64,000 bases of DNA. It comes from Trochalopteron elliotii (Eukaryota > Chordata > Aves > Passeriformes > Leiothrichidae). How positions within the stretch are numbered: position 1 is the first letter of the stretch; the number at the start of each line of letters is the position of its first letter. The notes below the pieces were generated by a model that was not told the origin of the DNA, did not search any database, and saw only the letters and a program-made list of their open reading frames with translations. The stretch spans positions 6,803,652 to 6,867,651 of the forward strand of contig JANPWX010000008.1 in assembly GCA_024734555.1 (NCBI GenBank). The letters are read 5' to 3'. The translations under genes and the position numbers were made by a program. Positions 12,692 to 25,510 of the stretch are shown here, one piece after another.

Positions 12692-15600
12692 TTGTTCACA
12701 TATTTTCGTTTGAAAGCTCTCTAAAAGAAGTGCACAAAAAAAAATCAGAATCTGTTTTACTGAATTTTTTTGAACTTCTGTAGGTAATACAACACACAGA
12801 TGGAGTTACATGATTATGTTGGTTTCTTGTAAGCGTGTTTGAAAAGTATGGGGTTTTTTACCTTTTATTTGGCAGTATTTTGAACTATTCTGAAACAATG
12901 ATCTATATAAAGTACATCTGTTCCTTGCTGGAAGTGTGCTGAGCCTCATTTTGCCATGATTGTTATGGGCAGAAACTGAATTTACCTTTGGCAGAAGCAA
13001 ATACTCCTGAGAGTGCTAAGAAGGGGAAACTTTACAGGGAAAGGAAAAAGTGGTCTTAAAACACTCGATTAATATTATTGCTGAATCTGAAACCATTTTA
13101 TACTGGTGAAGGGAACCAGAAATATGATGCTAGAATACTGTTATTCCTAATCATCTCTTTCTGAATGGGTGTGAGGTTTTTAAGTCAAGGGTTTTGACTC
13201 CTTCCCAAGGTTCCCTAGTATTTCGTGGGTTACAGAACAATGAATGTGAAATCCAAAAGGGACCCTGTAAATCTGTTACAGTGCATGCTGGTCTTTATTT
13301 CACCTTACTTTTTAACATCATAACTCTATTTTCAGTGGGAACTAAGATATAGGCAAGAAACAGGAGAATTACTTCACTACATAAATTTTTTAATTGACTT
13401 TCTCTAACTGATAGAGAAAGGAAGAGAAATTCTCTGCAGTTGACTTCTTGCTTTGAAATGCTAAACCCATTGCAGGTGACAGCAAAACTAAAAATGCTTG
13501 CAGTAAAGTGTGGGATTTCATTTTCTAGCTTTAGGATTTTTAAAGGGGTGAAAATTTTAGATCGTGCCCTGTACTAAAGCTGTACGAACAGTTTGCAGAA
13601 ATCACTGATTCCTTCCTGAAACAAAGAGAGCTTTGGATTTGAGTCTGCTCAGTTTGATAGCTCACATCGATAGTGCTATTGAGAATAAAAGCGAAGAAGT
13701 AGGGCTGTTTCTATCCTGAGTGCATCACCTACTGAAACTGCAGCCAGCAGGATGTAGAATAAATTTCAAAGTTCTAATTCTGTTGGTTTTGTATTTAACT
13801 CTTCCTCTTTTTCTCCTTTCTTTAGATGTAGCTTGTCTGGTTGGTTGATTTATTACAATGATTTTCATATAAGAAATTGTGTTGGTGATTAAGAAAAATA
13901 CGTAGTACAAGAAAATGTTTTTCTTTTTTTCTCTCAGAGTGTATTTTAGACTTTTCTGAACATAAATTTTTTAACCTTATTCTTTCAAGTAGCTATTAGA
14001 AGGTTTGTTCTTGCTTGTTTTTAGGTTAGGTGGCTAGCATTTAGTGGAGAAGCAGAGTTTAGCCCACCAAGACTTCCTCCATTTTTAGGCTTGATGTGAG
14101 TTTCATGTTTTTCTCATGTATGGAGTCAAGGTTTTAAACTCCAGTCCTAAGCCAACTTCCAAGACAAAGATAACAGGGAGTACCCATGACATTTCCTCCC
14201 CAGTAACACTCCCTCTGACTTCTCTTGGTGCAGCCCGGCTGCTGGAATGCGTGCCTTGTGGCTGTGCTCCTGAAGAGGCTCCTGCAGCCGTGTCTCACTG
14301 TCAATTTGGTAAACATTAGTCACAGTTGCAGCTGAATTTCTGATAGGTATTCCTGGGTTTGTGCCATGTGTGTTCTGTATCACTTCTGTCGGTGGACAGA
14401 GGAGGTGTTGCCAGTGTGGGGACCTGCAATGTTCTAAAGAAACGTTTTTGGGTAAGATTAGTTAAGTGTGGTGTATTTTATAGAAGAAAATTACTAAATC
14501 TGACATATTTTCTGATGTCACGCATATTTAAGTATTTACATTGATTTTCTGCTGAATGTATTACTAAATCTTTGAAATGTGTTTCCTTGAGCATGGTGGT
14601 AACTTAGGGAGAAAAATGTGAATTCTGTGTTGGAGTAAATCGACTGCCCTTTTTGGAAGGGATTTTCTACTGTCTGGATGTACAGATAAATCTGGTTCTG
14701 TAACTCACAGAGACTGAACTTCTGTCCGCCAGCTTCAGTTCGAGGGGAAGCTGCTTTGAAAAGGAAAGCAGTGTGGAAATATAAAATATTACATGTAGAG
14801 AAGTGTGAATGTCTATAATAATCACATTCATCTTTAAAAATGGTTTTTGCCCTTTTCCTTCTGCATCTGACTGGAACTCAGTGATAATGGTTGTTTTATC
14901 TGGTATGGTTCCCACCCAGGAAAGGACTGCGGCAAATCATTCCTCTATTGAAAAGTTGTGCAGGGAGTTGATTTAGCAGTGGTGCATTAAAAGAACAGCA
15001 ATAAGAAATACAAGCTGAGAGGGAGTAATTTCAGGTAACTTTATGGGTAAATAATAATCCCTGTGCTTATTTACAGAATATCCAAATACTTTTCCTTGTT
15101 TCTTAGTTAATGTTGATCAAACCAATAGTCAGGATGTGTAGCATGGAAACAACATCTTGTTTGTCAGACTTGACCACCAACACATTCTTTAATAATTCTG
15201 CTATTTTATGGAAGAAAGCTGACTTTTTAGATTCTTTTACCCTATATTTGGCATCTATTTCCTTTCATATTCTGATGGAAAATGTAGCACAATTCATGCA
15301 TTTAGGTATGTTAACAGTATTTGTAGTGAGTTACAGTGCATTACACTAATGAAGAAGTTTCATTTTACATCTTTACCTAGCTGTAAAATACACTATTTTA
15401 TACAAATGAGAAGTTGAAAGCTTGGGAAAATATTTTTCTTTCTCTCTGAAACTACACAGCATCTCAGCTTGAAACACGTATTTGCTGTAGGCCCCTTGTT
15501 CTTGTGCCTTGGAGTATTTTTAGAGATTGACTGGAGCTGAAAGAAATGAAACTTAGCTGGATGACAGTTTTCATCTCTTTTAAGTAGATTAAAAGAAGAA

Positions 15601-17186
15601 AAGGGAAAGAAAAAAATAATTTCAATATTTTAAATTTGTATTGGTGGGCATAGTTACCTTCTTTTAAGTGAAGTCTCTATAAGACCCACAGTGTTGTATT
15701 TTGTTGGCATTAGTTTAAACTTCTTTTTGATTTTTTCTGAAGTCAGGGTTTCTAATTAAACTTTAATGGGTTAGCTGAAAAAAGAAATAAATATATTTTT
15801 AAAAAGGAGAAAAATTAAATCATTAAAACACTGTGAAGGAATTAGGTTGAGGAAAAATGAGATAGAAGAGTGATTTGAAGAACAGAATAATAAAATATGG
15901 GAAACATTGTTTTATTAATAATTAGTCATTATTTTATTATTATGTGCCTTATTTTATAATTAAATATATGTGAACAAAATGTTACACCACAGCCTTCTGT
16001 TCATTGTGTGCATGAGAGAAATGATTATGAAGACCACAGCTTTCATACTTACATTGCTTATATTGACATTATCGTATTGGATAGTAGCACTATTTTCAGT
16101 TTTCAAATTACTTCATTTCTACAGTGATTTGTTCAGTGGAACTAAGTCTGTGTTTTCTCAGTTTAGAGCCCTAACAGGTCAATTATTTATTGATATATGT
16201 CACATTTAGATAGAACATGTATCTTGTATACATAATATATGAACGGTATGTTTGCTTGTTTATATTTCTTTTGAAATATCCAAGGTAGATGGAATTAAAT
16301 GGGTAGAAAGACCATGGATGCATGGCTTGCCTTCCCCCACTGCTTTTGCCTGCATTTTCTTTTCCTAGTGTCCATATTTCTGGCAATCTTTCATGGGTGT
16401 TTGTACTTCGAACAGCAGGCAAAAGAATCACTGAAAAATACATCACTGTTTGGTCTGCTGTTTTCCTCTGAACTAGCAACTCACAGCACGACTGGTTTCA
16501 TCATTTCAGGATTGTTATTAGAGTGTGTGGTTAGGATAGGCAGAAATCCTCTGGCTGCATTTCTGTTCTGTATTGTGTTATCCTCTGCTGTATTTCAAGT
16601 CTCAGGCCATTCAGGGTAAGCTGGATGGAGCTAGGGAAGAAGGAATGTCTGCAGATGGCATTTTTCTGTCAGTCTTGTAATAAAAATTCTCATCTGCAAA
16701 ACAGAAATGGTTTTAAAAGAACATAGTTATTCACTTCAGTGACTTGCAGATCGGCAAGGTACATCATGGAGGTGCCACAGGTATTCATCGCTTTGGGAAG
16801 AGGACCCACTTTTGGTTTCATCATGTCATAACCTCACTCTTAGGTTTTGTTACTTCACAGGGTGCATGAGTGCAGACTAGCTCTTTTTGGCTCCACACTG
16901 AAGCTATGTGATTTGTGAAACGTTCACGTTTTTTAATTATTGTAGTGGCAAAGGCTGTTCATGTTAACAGAGTCAGTGATGTCGCTGAAGGCAAAAGGAT
17001 TTTTCTAGGGAAGGGTAAAAGGCCATTTTCTGGAGTGTGAAGAATTGCAGGTTCTGAAGAACACCTGCTTTAGGAATAGTCCTCTTAATTCACTTGGGCT
17101 TGCCTTGATTGCTAGGAGGAGTCACTCATAGAAATCTATCAAATCCTGTTGGGAGAGTGATCTCCTTTTTTATTGGAACAGATGCG

Positions 17187-17202
17187 CTCTCTCTCTCTCT
17201 CT
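17187..17202 (+). repeat. (CT)8 microsatellite
   Basis: Eight CT units followed by a degenerate CTTTCTTTGTCTCT tail. Confidence 0.85.
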
Positions 17203-20200
17203 TTCTTTGTCTCTATCCATGTCATAGTCTTTGGCACATTACTACCATATGATGAAACTGATTATTTTTATTGAATGTATTGTGTAGTGGCAGTGGACCT
17301 GAGTAGGAGAAATGATACCGGAGGGAACATAAAAGGAGTTTCTTTTTTCTTTAGATGGGCGTAGGAGGGTTCAATATTACCAGAAAAACGGCTTTGAACA
17401 ATGCTGATAAAGAAGAGGCTTAATGAGGCTGGGGCTGTATGTGGAAAATTAGTCTGTATTAAGGTATTATTCCTTCAGGGAGCGTTTATAATGCTGGCAG
17501 GAATGTGGGAAAGGGGGGTGGATCAGATTCCGGCACAACCTTGCAAGCTTTCAGCTGCTGATGCTTGGTGCACCTGCATGTTCCCCTGTCTGACCTCAGA
17601 GCTGGCTCGAAAATCTCTGGCATCTGGAAGTGCAAGGAAAGATCAGGTTTTTAATTTTTGTGTGTGGGGGAAATAAAAATAACCCATCTTTTTTTTTTCT
17701 TTTTAATCTTAGAATACCTTTTATTTTACATCTTTTTAGAGGATACTAGGAACTATTTTGTGGGAATGCTTTTTAGTGGTTTGAGGTTTTTTGGGTTTTT
17801 AAATTTTTTTAAGCTAGTATCTTAAAGATCTCATAGTGATATGTCCAAATAGATGAACAGTACTCAGTTAAAAAATCTGGTTAGTTGGCAAGAGTCGAGA
17901 AATTAATTTGATACTCTTTTGCTTATCTCAGGAAGAATGTTCTCCTTTAGCAAGTGCAGATTCGAACACGACAGCTTAGGCATTTATCTCATTGGTGGAG
18001 ATCTGGAATAGCATCTCATTTTCAAATTGTTGCGATATGGAGATAAAATGTAAATTCTGCTGTATGAAAATTGCCACTTCATAACCTTGTACATCATCAC
18101 TGGTAGCTGCGGTAGGAACTTGCAAATAGTAAGTGCATGTAATTTACATTGCTTGGATTTAACTGTTTTGTAATTACACTTCGATTTGTATTTTTTTATC
18201 AGACATGGTGGGGTGGTTAAGCCGTGCTGCTTGTGAACTTCCATGTGAGTAATTTTGTGGTATAAGGTTGTGCTTATTAAATGCACGGATTTTCTCTTTC
18301 AGAGTTTAAAAGTTGTTCGATTTGGCATCTGTAGCTTATTTCTTGCAGTCTACTTAATTGAGTAGCTTCTCTGTTTATCTTAAAATGCAGATAAATGGCT
18401 TTCAGCGCAGTGTTTATAGCTTAATAGTTCCTGAAATGAGAGTCAACATTATCTCCTAGACTCTACTAGTCATAACTAATGATCCCTCTGCTTACACTGT
18501 TGAGCAAGTCAGGAGACACTGAACTCTGCAGAGAGCAAGGGCCCTGTGCAGTGGGAGGATAGTTTGTATGTGATGGCGCCTGCTAGACAAGGCTTTCATG
18601 GCTCAGTAGTGTTAATTGGGAACCAAAACTTGTCCTTGGCCACCTCTAACCTCCAACCTCCTATTACTGAGCTGTTCTAGGAATACGGATACAAACCTGA
18701 GGGGGGTGTTGACAGCAAACAGTATTCTCACTTCCCTCATCATTTAAGGTGAATAATATCAGATTGCTCTTACATTTGCTTCAGTTTTGCCCATCAGAGC
18801 ACATTTTGCAACACAAAGTCTTTGCAGAAATTTGGTATATTTTAATGTTCCAAATGTCACTGGCAGGCAGCCTAACAAAGGCATTGTGTTGAGGCCTGGA
18901 AGAGGATGAGAAAATAATTAGGCAGCTGGCAATTACTGTATTTTGTTCTAAGCCTTTTTATATGACATTTAAATTAGTTAATGAAAGAAAGATTATTTTT
19001 TTATATTTTCCTTTGGCTTAGTTGTGAATGGAGAGTGGTAGGCTTTCCTTTGTAATAGGGGTAAGTGCATGCTCTGGGAAGAGAGAAGGGAAAGAAAGAA
19101 AAACTAAGCAGATTTACCACTCATCAGTAATGCTCTTATTATTATTACCTTGGGAACAAAAGTTCCTTGCTGATCCATCAAATTTAGATAATATGGGGAG
19201 TAGCAATGTCTCATGGTGTTAAGGGTTAATATTCTTCTGCATTCTGTCACCTTGTCAGTATGACCTTTTTCCTGAGTGTTTTGACTTGCAAGAAGAGTAT
19301 TTATTGGAAATCGCAGATGTAGGTGTTGTGAGGTGGATATCATCCTTGAAGAATTTCAGCCACCACAGTGTTCTGGTTTCGAACAGGCTGTCTAGCATGA
19401 AGCTTTTGCTGCTTTTAGGTGAAGTTCAGCTAGTGATTTACAAAACAGTCTATGTCCCTAATTCCTATGTCTCCACAGCCATCTAGTCCACTGTTTTGAG
19501 AGCTAATTAAATGTAAACATTTAGATGTGTGACTGGTTGTAAAAAGAAATGTATATGAAAGCTGTTCCTACTTAAAGACACTTACACCAGTCTTGTTTAT
19601 GCTCCATCTTCCATGTTTTTCATTGTTTTTCTGAGTTTTTACCTTATCTTAGAAGCAGATTTTGAGCCTTGTGTTGGCAGAACAGCAGGCTGGTACCGAG
19701 CACAGTTTGGGTAACGCCACATGTGCTGCAAAGGCCACAATGTACAAAGAAAGCGAATTCAAAACACTGTGTGCAGCTCTGAAGATGATTTTGTTGGACA
19801 TTGCCATGAATGAGCTCCAGGAGACACAAGGCAGAATTAAGAATTCTCTCCCTCAGAGAATTTAAGAGAGGAATGTGATTGCTGCCAGGAGCACCAAGCA
19901 GTTTCTAGTAGGACCATGATTCAACATTGTGTTGGCAGAAATTTAGGCACCATCTATCTTTTTCACTTGGTACATGTGGTTGATGGAGTTACAGGTAGTT
20001 CTCTAAACTAGAGATGAATCAGGAACAGACCAGAGTATGGAGGAGGAAAAATTTAGTCATTGCCTCTGCTAGTCACAGATAGCTTTGAAAAAGCATATGT
20101 AAGGCTCCAAAAAAGGAATCAAGTATTTGAAAAAAAACACATGCAAATTTTTTGAAAGAGGAAATTGGAGGCAGCTTTTTTATTTTGATGTTATGTTGTA

Positions 20201-21048
20201 TAAAGTCTTGTTTCTTACTTTTTACTCTGTGATCTAATCAAATATCTCGATAGCCTACTTGTTTCAGTCAGCATCTTGAAGATTTAGCTCTTTTGTAAGA
20301 AACCAGTTGAAAGTTCATATAATTCTGGATTAGTTATGAGCATTTTCTCATAGGAATAAAGCTCCTATTTCTTTGGAAATAATCCCATTGGTAAACAGCA
20401 GCTGCAATAAACCTTCCACCAATAGTTCTGAGTATGCAGATATCTCTTTTTTTCATCACCAGTTTCCAAATGTGGAATTAGATTAGAGAATGATGGTGCA
20501 GAAACTGAAGTATCATTTTGTAGAGAAGAACATTTCAGTGCAAATGTTGTGAGCATGTTGTGACTGCAATGTCTGATGTTTACAGCTTAATATCAGAAAG
20601 AAACATTAGTAACAGCACCTGTTGGTCATCAGTAATGCTCTCTTACATATGTACATGTTATACACAGATATACTCAGTTACATAGTTACATGCTACCACA
20701 GAAATGATAGATGTTATATGAATGAGGTGTGGTATATTATGACCATATTATCTGGAATAAATCACGATTACCGGATTAAGTTAACTAAATTATTTCAGGT
20801 ATCTGAAATAGTTATCTAATCCATGTGGTGTTGCTTTTAAAAAATATTGGTTTGTTTTATATAAATATGTGTGGATCATAATTACAGGAAATTTTTAACA
20901 GTGGTTAGTCAACTTGCACAGCAAATATCAGGCTCATAAAATGCTCTCAATGGCTACGTACTCTACCTTGAAAAGAAATTGTTGTTATTGTTCCATGATG
21001 GGACAAATTTTTGATGCTGTTTGATGCAATTTATCAAGTTTCCTGTCC

Positions 21049-21205
21049 TTGGTTGGTTGGTTGGTTGGTTGGTTTTGGCTTTGGGTTTGTTTTTTTTTCT
21101 GTTTATTTTTGTTTGTGTGTTTGAGTGTGTTTTTTGGGTTTTTTTCCCCTTGTTGTTTCTTGGTTTTGGTTGGGTTTTTTTTTTGTTTTGTTTTGTTTTT
21201 GTGGG
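21049..21205 (+). repeat. T/G-rich simple tract with (TTGG)n core
   Basis: Seven consecutive GG doublets spaced by TT (21049-21076). Then come T runs broken by single G or GG, ending in TTTTG units. The opposite strand is pure A/C. It gives spurious long reading frames on both strands that I do not count. Confidence 0.85.
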
Positions 21206-21719
21206 AATTTTCTGGGTTTCTTTGTGATGTGATATGATAAGGCCTATGTATCCTAGTGGCAACTTCACAACCTCTTTGCTGGCTCTTTCTCTGAAAAAAA
21301 AATACGTAATTGCTGGTTGCATGCCATTTCTTTTCATAGTCTGTTCTCAGTTGGCTTTTTTTTTTTTTTGGTACCATAAGAAGCCTAAAACCCCATCAAA
21401 ACCTTCTTGTGATTGCTCTCATTGGCAAATATGTATTGAATTGGGTAAATGAGGGCCAGGCCACTGTGGTGTATCCTGTATCACAAGCAGTCACACTTTA
21501 AAGGGCGGCGAGGAGCAGAAGGCTCCAACTTCAGTGTGCATTTTATATACTGACCTTGGGAGGCGTTGCCAGCCATCTGGAAAGAGTTAGAAATTCTGCA
21601 TTGCTCAGGATCTTTGTTTTATTTGTAATTCCAGGATTTTCTTTTTCTTTCACATTTTTACTGTCACATCCTATGTAGCCTGAATACCCCTTTGCGCCTG
21701 GCTGAAATAATAATTGTTT

Positions 21720-22010
21720 GCCATCTCACAGTCAAAGTGAGCACAGAGGGAAACAGCTGAGCCGTATTAAGCAGAGGCAGTCTGGGCTACATTTCTTTAC
21801 TGCTGAATAACACGCCACAGGTGCAGGATTAGCCTGACCTACGGTGCTGTGTTTGCTTAGCAGAGCTACCCTCTGCCTCCTCACATGACTCTCATCCTTG
21901 GGGAATCTGGCAGCGATGTAGCGAGCGCGCGGAAACTCCGTGTAAGTGGAAGGCTTTAGCTTTTCAGCTCACAAAGCACTTGTGCTTCCCCCCTGCCCTC
22001 GTCTTTCCCT
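21720..22010. promoter_or_regulatory. CpG-bearing block, possible noncoding or alternative 5' exon
   Basis: In AT-rich surroundings this block has several CpGs, concentrated at GCGATGTAGCGAGCGCGCGG (about 21912-21931). A possible acceptor TTTGCTTAG lies near 21862. A strong donor-like CCGTGTAAGTGG follows near 21937-21948. An exon of about 75-80 nt between them is conceivable. It contains an ATG with a short open frame but no hydrophobic leader. It could instead be a conserved regulatory element. I infer this from composition and splice-like signals only. Confidence 0.25.
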
Positions 22011-25000
22011 TTTTCTTGTTTTTTTCTTTCTTGTATTTTCTTTTTAATTTCTTTTTTTTTTAAGACTGGTTTGAGGAGAGCACTTAAGAGACAGGGGAAA
22101 CAAAAGTAAAACAGTGAAGTTCAGTGGGTTCTTCAGAAAGGTCAGAGAGGGACTGAAGGAAAAGCAGTGTTGCTGGTGTGCTGGCAAGATGTGGGGCATC
22201 GGGGAGCCAGCTGCTTGTGGTGCACAGGGTCTTGTGTTTGCAGCTTTGGTTCCTGCAGGGACACACACACACTCTCTGAAGATTTCCTATTCACTTGACT
22301 GGGGCTCAGAGTTTGTTTGGTGTCAGGAGGCCGATGCAAACCTTTAGGTGCACTTGGGTTTAGATTTAAGGAGAAAGGTGGTAGAGTTACAGAGAAAATA
22401 CTGCAGATAAAACAAAAGATTTCCTGTTTTACTTTTTGGTGAGGATTGAGGAAGAGATTTTTAGAAAAACTAGTACTTGGAAATCAGCCCGATCTTAAAA
22501 TGATATTTCACTTTCTCTCCTTTATATTAACCTTTGGATTTGAAGTTAATTTAAAAATAAATGTTTTGGCAGTAATAGGCTAATTTTGGTGCCAGGTTTG
22601 CATTGTGGGCATGAATTTCAGTGCTAGAACTGGTTTTAGCTTTAGTGATAGTCGCACTTCTGTCTAACTTTGGTGATATATAGTGCTTGTGTATGTCAGT
22701 GATGCTTATTAAGATGCTGCATCTGTTCTATACATTTCAAATACCAGTTAATTGGAAAAATAGCCAAATAATAAAAACAAATGGGTTTTTTTTCTCTTTT
22801 TCATTGCTGTTCATATCTGGCTGGATACAAAAAAAAAAAGTTTTACATTTGATGAGAATTGTAGAGAATGAAAGAAAGGTGATCATGCATCTCTTGAAAA
22901 CTTCTGGTCAAGGAGAAAAGCACATGGGATGTGAGCTTGCCAAGGGTATTTGCAGTGCACATTTCTTAGGTTTTGAGGTTGTGTGTGAAGTGTAGTTGTG
23001 AAGGTACATCTGTATGACATTGGGAGAAAAGCAAAGCAAGCAAACATAGTGAGGCTGAGGGCTAGTTCCTCCTCTTGGAGAGGCTCGAGTGGGTGGGCAA
23101 GCATGGAAGCCAGTTGGTGGGCACTGGTTGATGGGTTGGTGGCAGTGTCACTGGCATGGGTAGCACACACCCCCTTCCTGCCCAGACATGAACTCTGGAG
23201 CATTCAGAGAGGGAAATGCTTTTAGGCTGCTCAAGCACTTCTGGAAAACCGTGGCGCTTATGTCTGTGGTCAAAATTCATTATTGTTGTTCCGTGCGTGC
23301 AGTTAATTTTGGTTTGCAGCAGAGATGCTTTCCTCCCCCTCTAAATGGATTTGTTTGTTTTCTGTCAAAGGGGGTGAGTCAATGACACTTTCTGTTGCAT
23401 TGGGCTGTGTTTGCAGAAGATAAGGTTTGTGTCTCAGCCCTCGTTCATGAACACAAAGATCTTCTTCATCGCTTACAGTTTCCACACATGCAGCTCAAAT
23501 GTCTGCGCAGTGTGTGTGGTGAGGCCAACAGTAGCAGCAGTCAGTTCAGTGCAGCCCCTGCCTTGGCAGCTTAACAGGGCAGGAATTTATACTGTCACTT
23601 GTTCAGTTGCTTGAAACTCTGCTTGGTCTGGTGACCTGTCAGGGTGGCGTTTGCCTCCAGGCAGAAAAATTCTTGGAGATTCTTGAGCACTTCATTCAGC
23701 AACAGTTACTTGCTGGAAGTGTCATAAACATGTGGGATTTTGGGAAGCAGATGGCATTAATCCATGAAAAATTATCAAAATACTAGTTATTTTTTTAGAC
23801 ACCAAATAATACCTAATTCTGGAAGATAGGCATTTGAGGAAAAGTTAGAAGGGGAATTGGTAGGAAGCATCATCATCCCCATGATTTGGGAAGCATGATA
23901 AGTTAATCAATAAACAGAGTTTAAAGGAATTTATATATATATATATATATATGTATATGGCCACAGAATTTGAAAAAAACCCCAAAAAACCATTAAAAAA
24001 ATACAATGCTTACGCCATAACAGCTATATGACAGTTCTGGTTTTGTGAATATCTACACGGTTTAATTTATTCTTATAAGAAGAGAAAAATGAAATGACAC
24101 CAATGTAGCAGAAATTAGAAAGGAGTTGGTAGTTTATGAGATAGGTTGCTCTTTAGGCTGAGCTGGGGTTATGTCACATTGACTCCTGAACAGACAAACC
24201 CAGTCAGTCAGAAGGGCACTGGCACCTCTGAATAGTGTTGGCACTGGTTTCTGCAAGCATGGCATGTGCACATGCTAATTATATTTTAATATCCAGGTGC
24301 AGTCTTTGATCTTGAGGTGAGAATGGCTAGCTGGTATTTTTATCTTCCAGGCACTATTTTTGTCTCAACCACATGGTGCTCTTGTGTTCCTTCTCTTTCA
24401 GAAAGGCGACAGGAGTGACAGTGATTTATTAAACATATCTAAGAGAGCCATGAGGTCAAAGCTCTCTCATGCTGTTTCTTTTAAATTCCATTGTCTGAAT
24501 GCCTCAATCTCACTATCATCTGAAATGATAATAAGTAAAAATCTGCAGCTTGCCCAGTGCAATCTTTGCTGCTTTCCTAAAGATCATATAGCAAAGCATG
24601 GATTAATAGCAATGGTATCACATTGCATTGCTTCTCATCTGTGTATTCTTTCCCCTGTTGCTGCTGTTCAGTAGAGTTTTCAAGATCACTTGTAGTGATA
24701 TTTGCATAATCTCCTGATGATCACATTTGGTGTTTGCTGCTTGGAGCTGCAAGTATATGTGGTGATTTTCAGCTTAGAAACAGAAATAACTACTGTAGGA
24801 TGTTAATAATAATATTCCCATATCTTTTAAAAGATTTTTTTTTAATGTAGAGTGTGGCCCAGACTGCTGTTTGTTAATATCCAAATTGCTTCTGACCTGT
24901 TTGTGCCCTAATTTCTGTCCCCTGTTTTGAGCGTAATTTAACCTTTGTGAATTTATGTTGACTACTCCTGATCACTTTTTTGTCATTCATGTTGACAGAG

Positions 25001-25037
25001 ATGGCCTGCACAATGAGGTGCTCCGTCATCCTCCTTT
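22011..25037. other. Non-coding, nothing recognised
   Basis: A T-rich pyrimidine run at 22010-22062 and a (TA)n microsatellite at 23932-23958. Otherwise unique sequence without a supported exon. Confidence 0.45.
23932..23958. repeat. (TA)n microsatellite
   Basis: About ten TA units followed by GTATATGG. Confidence 0.85.
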
Positions 25038-25510
25038 CGCAGAATATTCTGACTTGGAAGGGATCCTCAAGGATCATCAAGTCTAGCTCCTGAGTGAATG
25101 GCCCATATGGGACCAAACCCTTGTGAGCTGATCTCAGGCATTGAAGTGAGGCTGACTGGCCAGTAGGTCCCCAGCTTCTCCCTCCTGCCCTGTTTGAAAA
25201 CTGGGGTGATGTTTGCTTTCTTCCAGCTCTTATGCAGCTCTGTGGATTGGCACAACCTTTCAAAGATGATCACGAGTAGGCTCATTCTGGTGTGTGCCAG
25301 CTCTCTCACCACTCATTGATGCATCCCGTTGGGGCCTGTGGACTTGTGGATATCAAATTTGTCTGGGTGTTCTCTAAGCCAATCCTTGTTGACAAAGGGA
25401 ATGTCTTCCTTAAAGCATTCCTTCTGGGTCAGAGGTTCCTGAGGGATGGTGTTGACACTGAAGGCAGATGCAAAAGCGGCCTTCAATATCTCTGTGTCCA
25501 GAACAATCAG
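25038..25510 (-). mobile_element. CR1 LINE fragment with reverse-transcriptase remnant
   Basis: Read on the minus strand, 25510 to about 25140 encodes degraded CR1 reverse transcriptase. The recognisable blocks are STSPQAPTGCINEW, then WKKANITPVFKQGRREKLGT, then YWPVSLTSMPEI; the family typically has NYRPVSLTS. After an apparent internal deletion, 25038-25135 matches the CR1 3' end. The frame carries stops and is not functional. A retroposed copy of this kind is ordinary for a bird genome. Confidence 0.85.

Larger units (their letters stand above)
3267..21048. other. Long non-coding stretch, upstream or 5' intronic
   Basis: Mostly unique AT-rich DNA. It holds a (CAG)6 run at 5216-5233, a purine-rich tract near 7056-7096, a run of 12 C at 12680-12691 and (CT)8 at 17187-17202. 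Reading frames up to about 125 codons exist but have no family resemblance. Short blocks rich in TAAT motifs occur near 15900-15965 and 18915-18980. I support no gene here. Confidence 0.45.

Noticed and set aside
20963..21377. Lysine/asparagine/glutamine-rich frames of 124-130 codons on the minus strand
   Set aside because: They are translations of the A/C side of the T/G simple tract.
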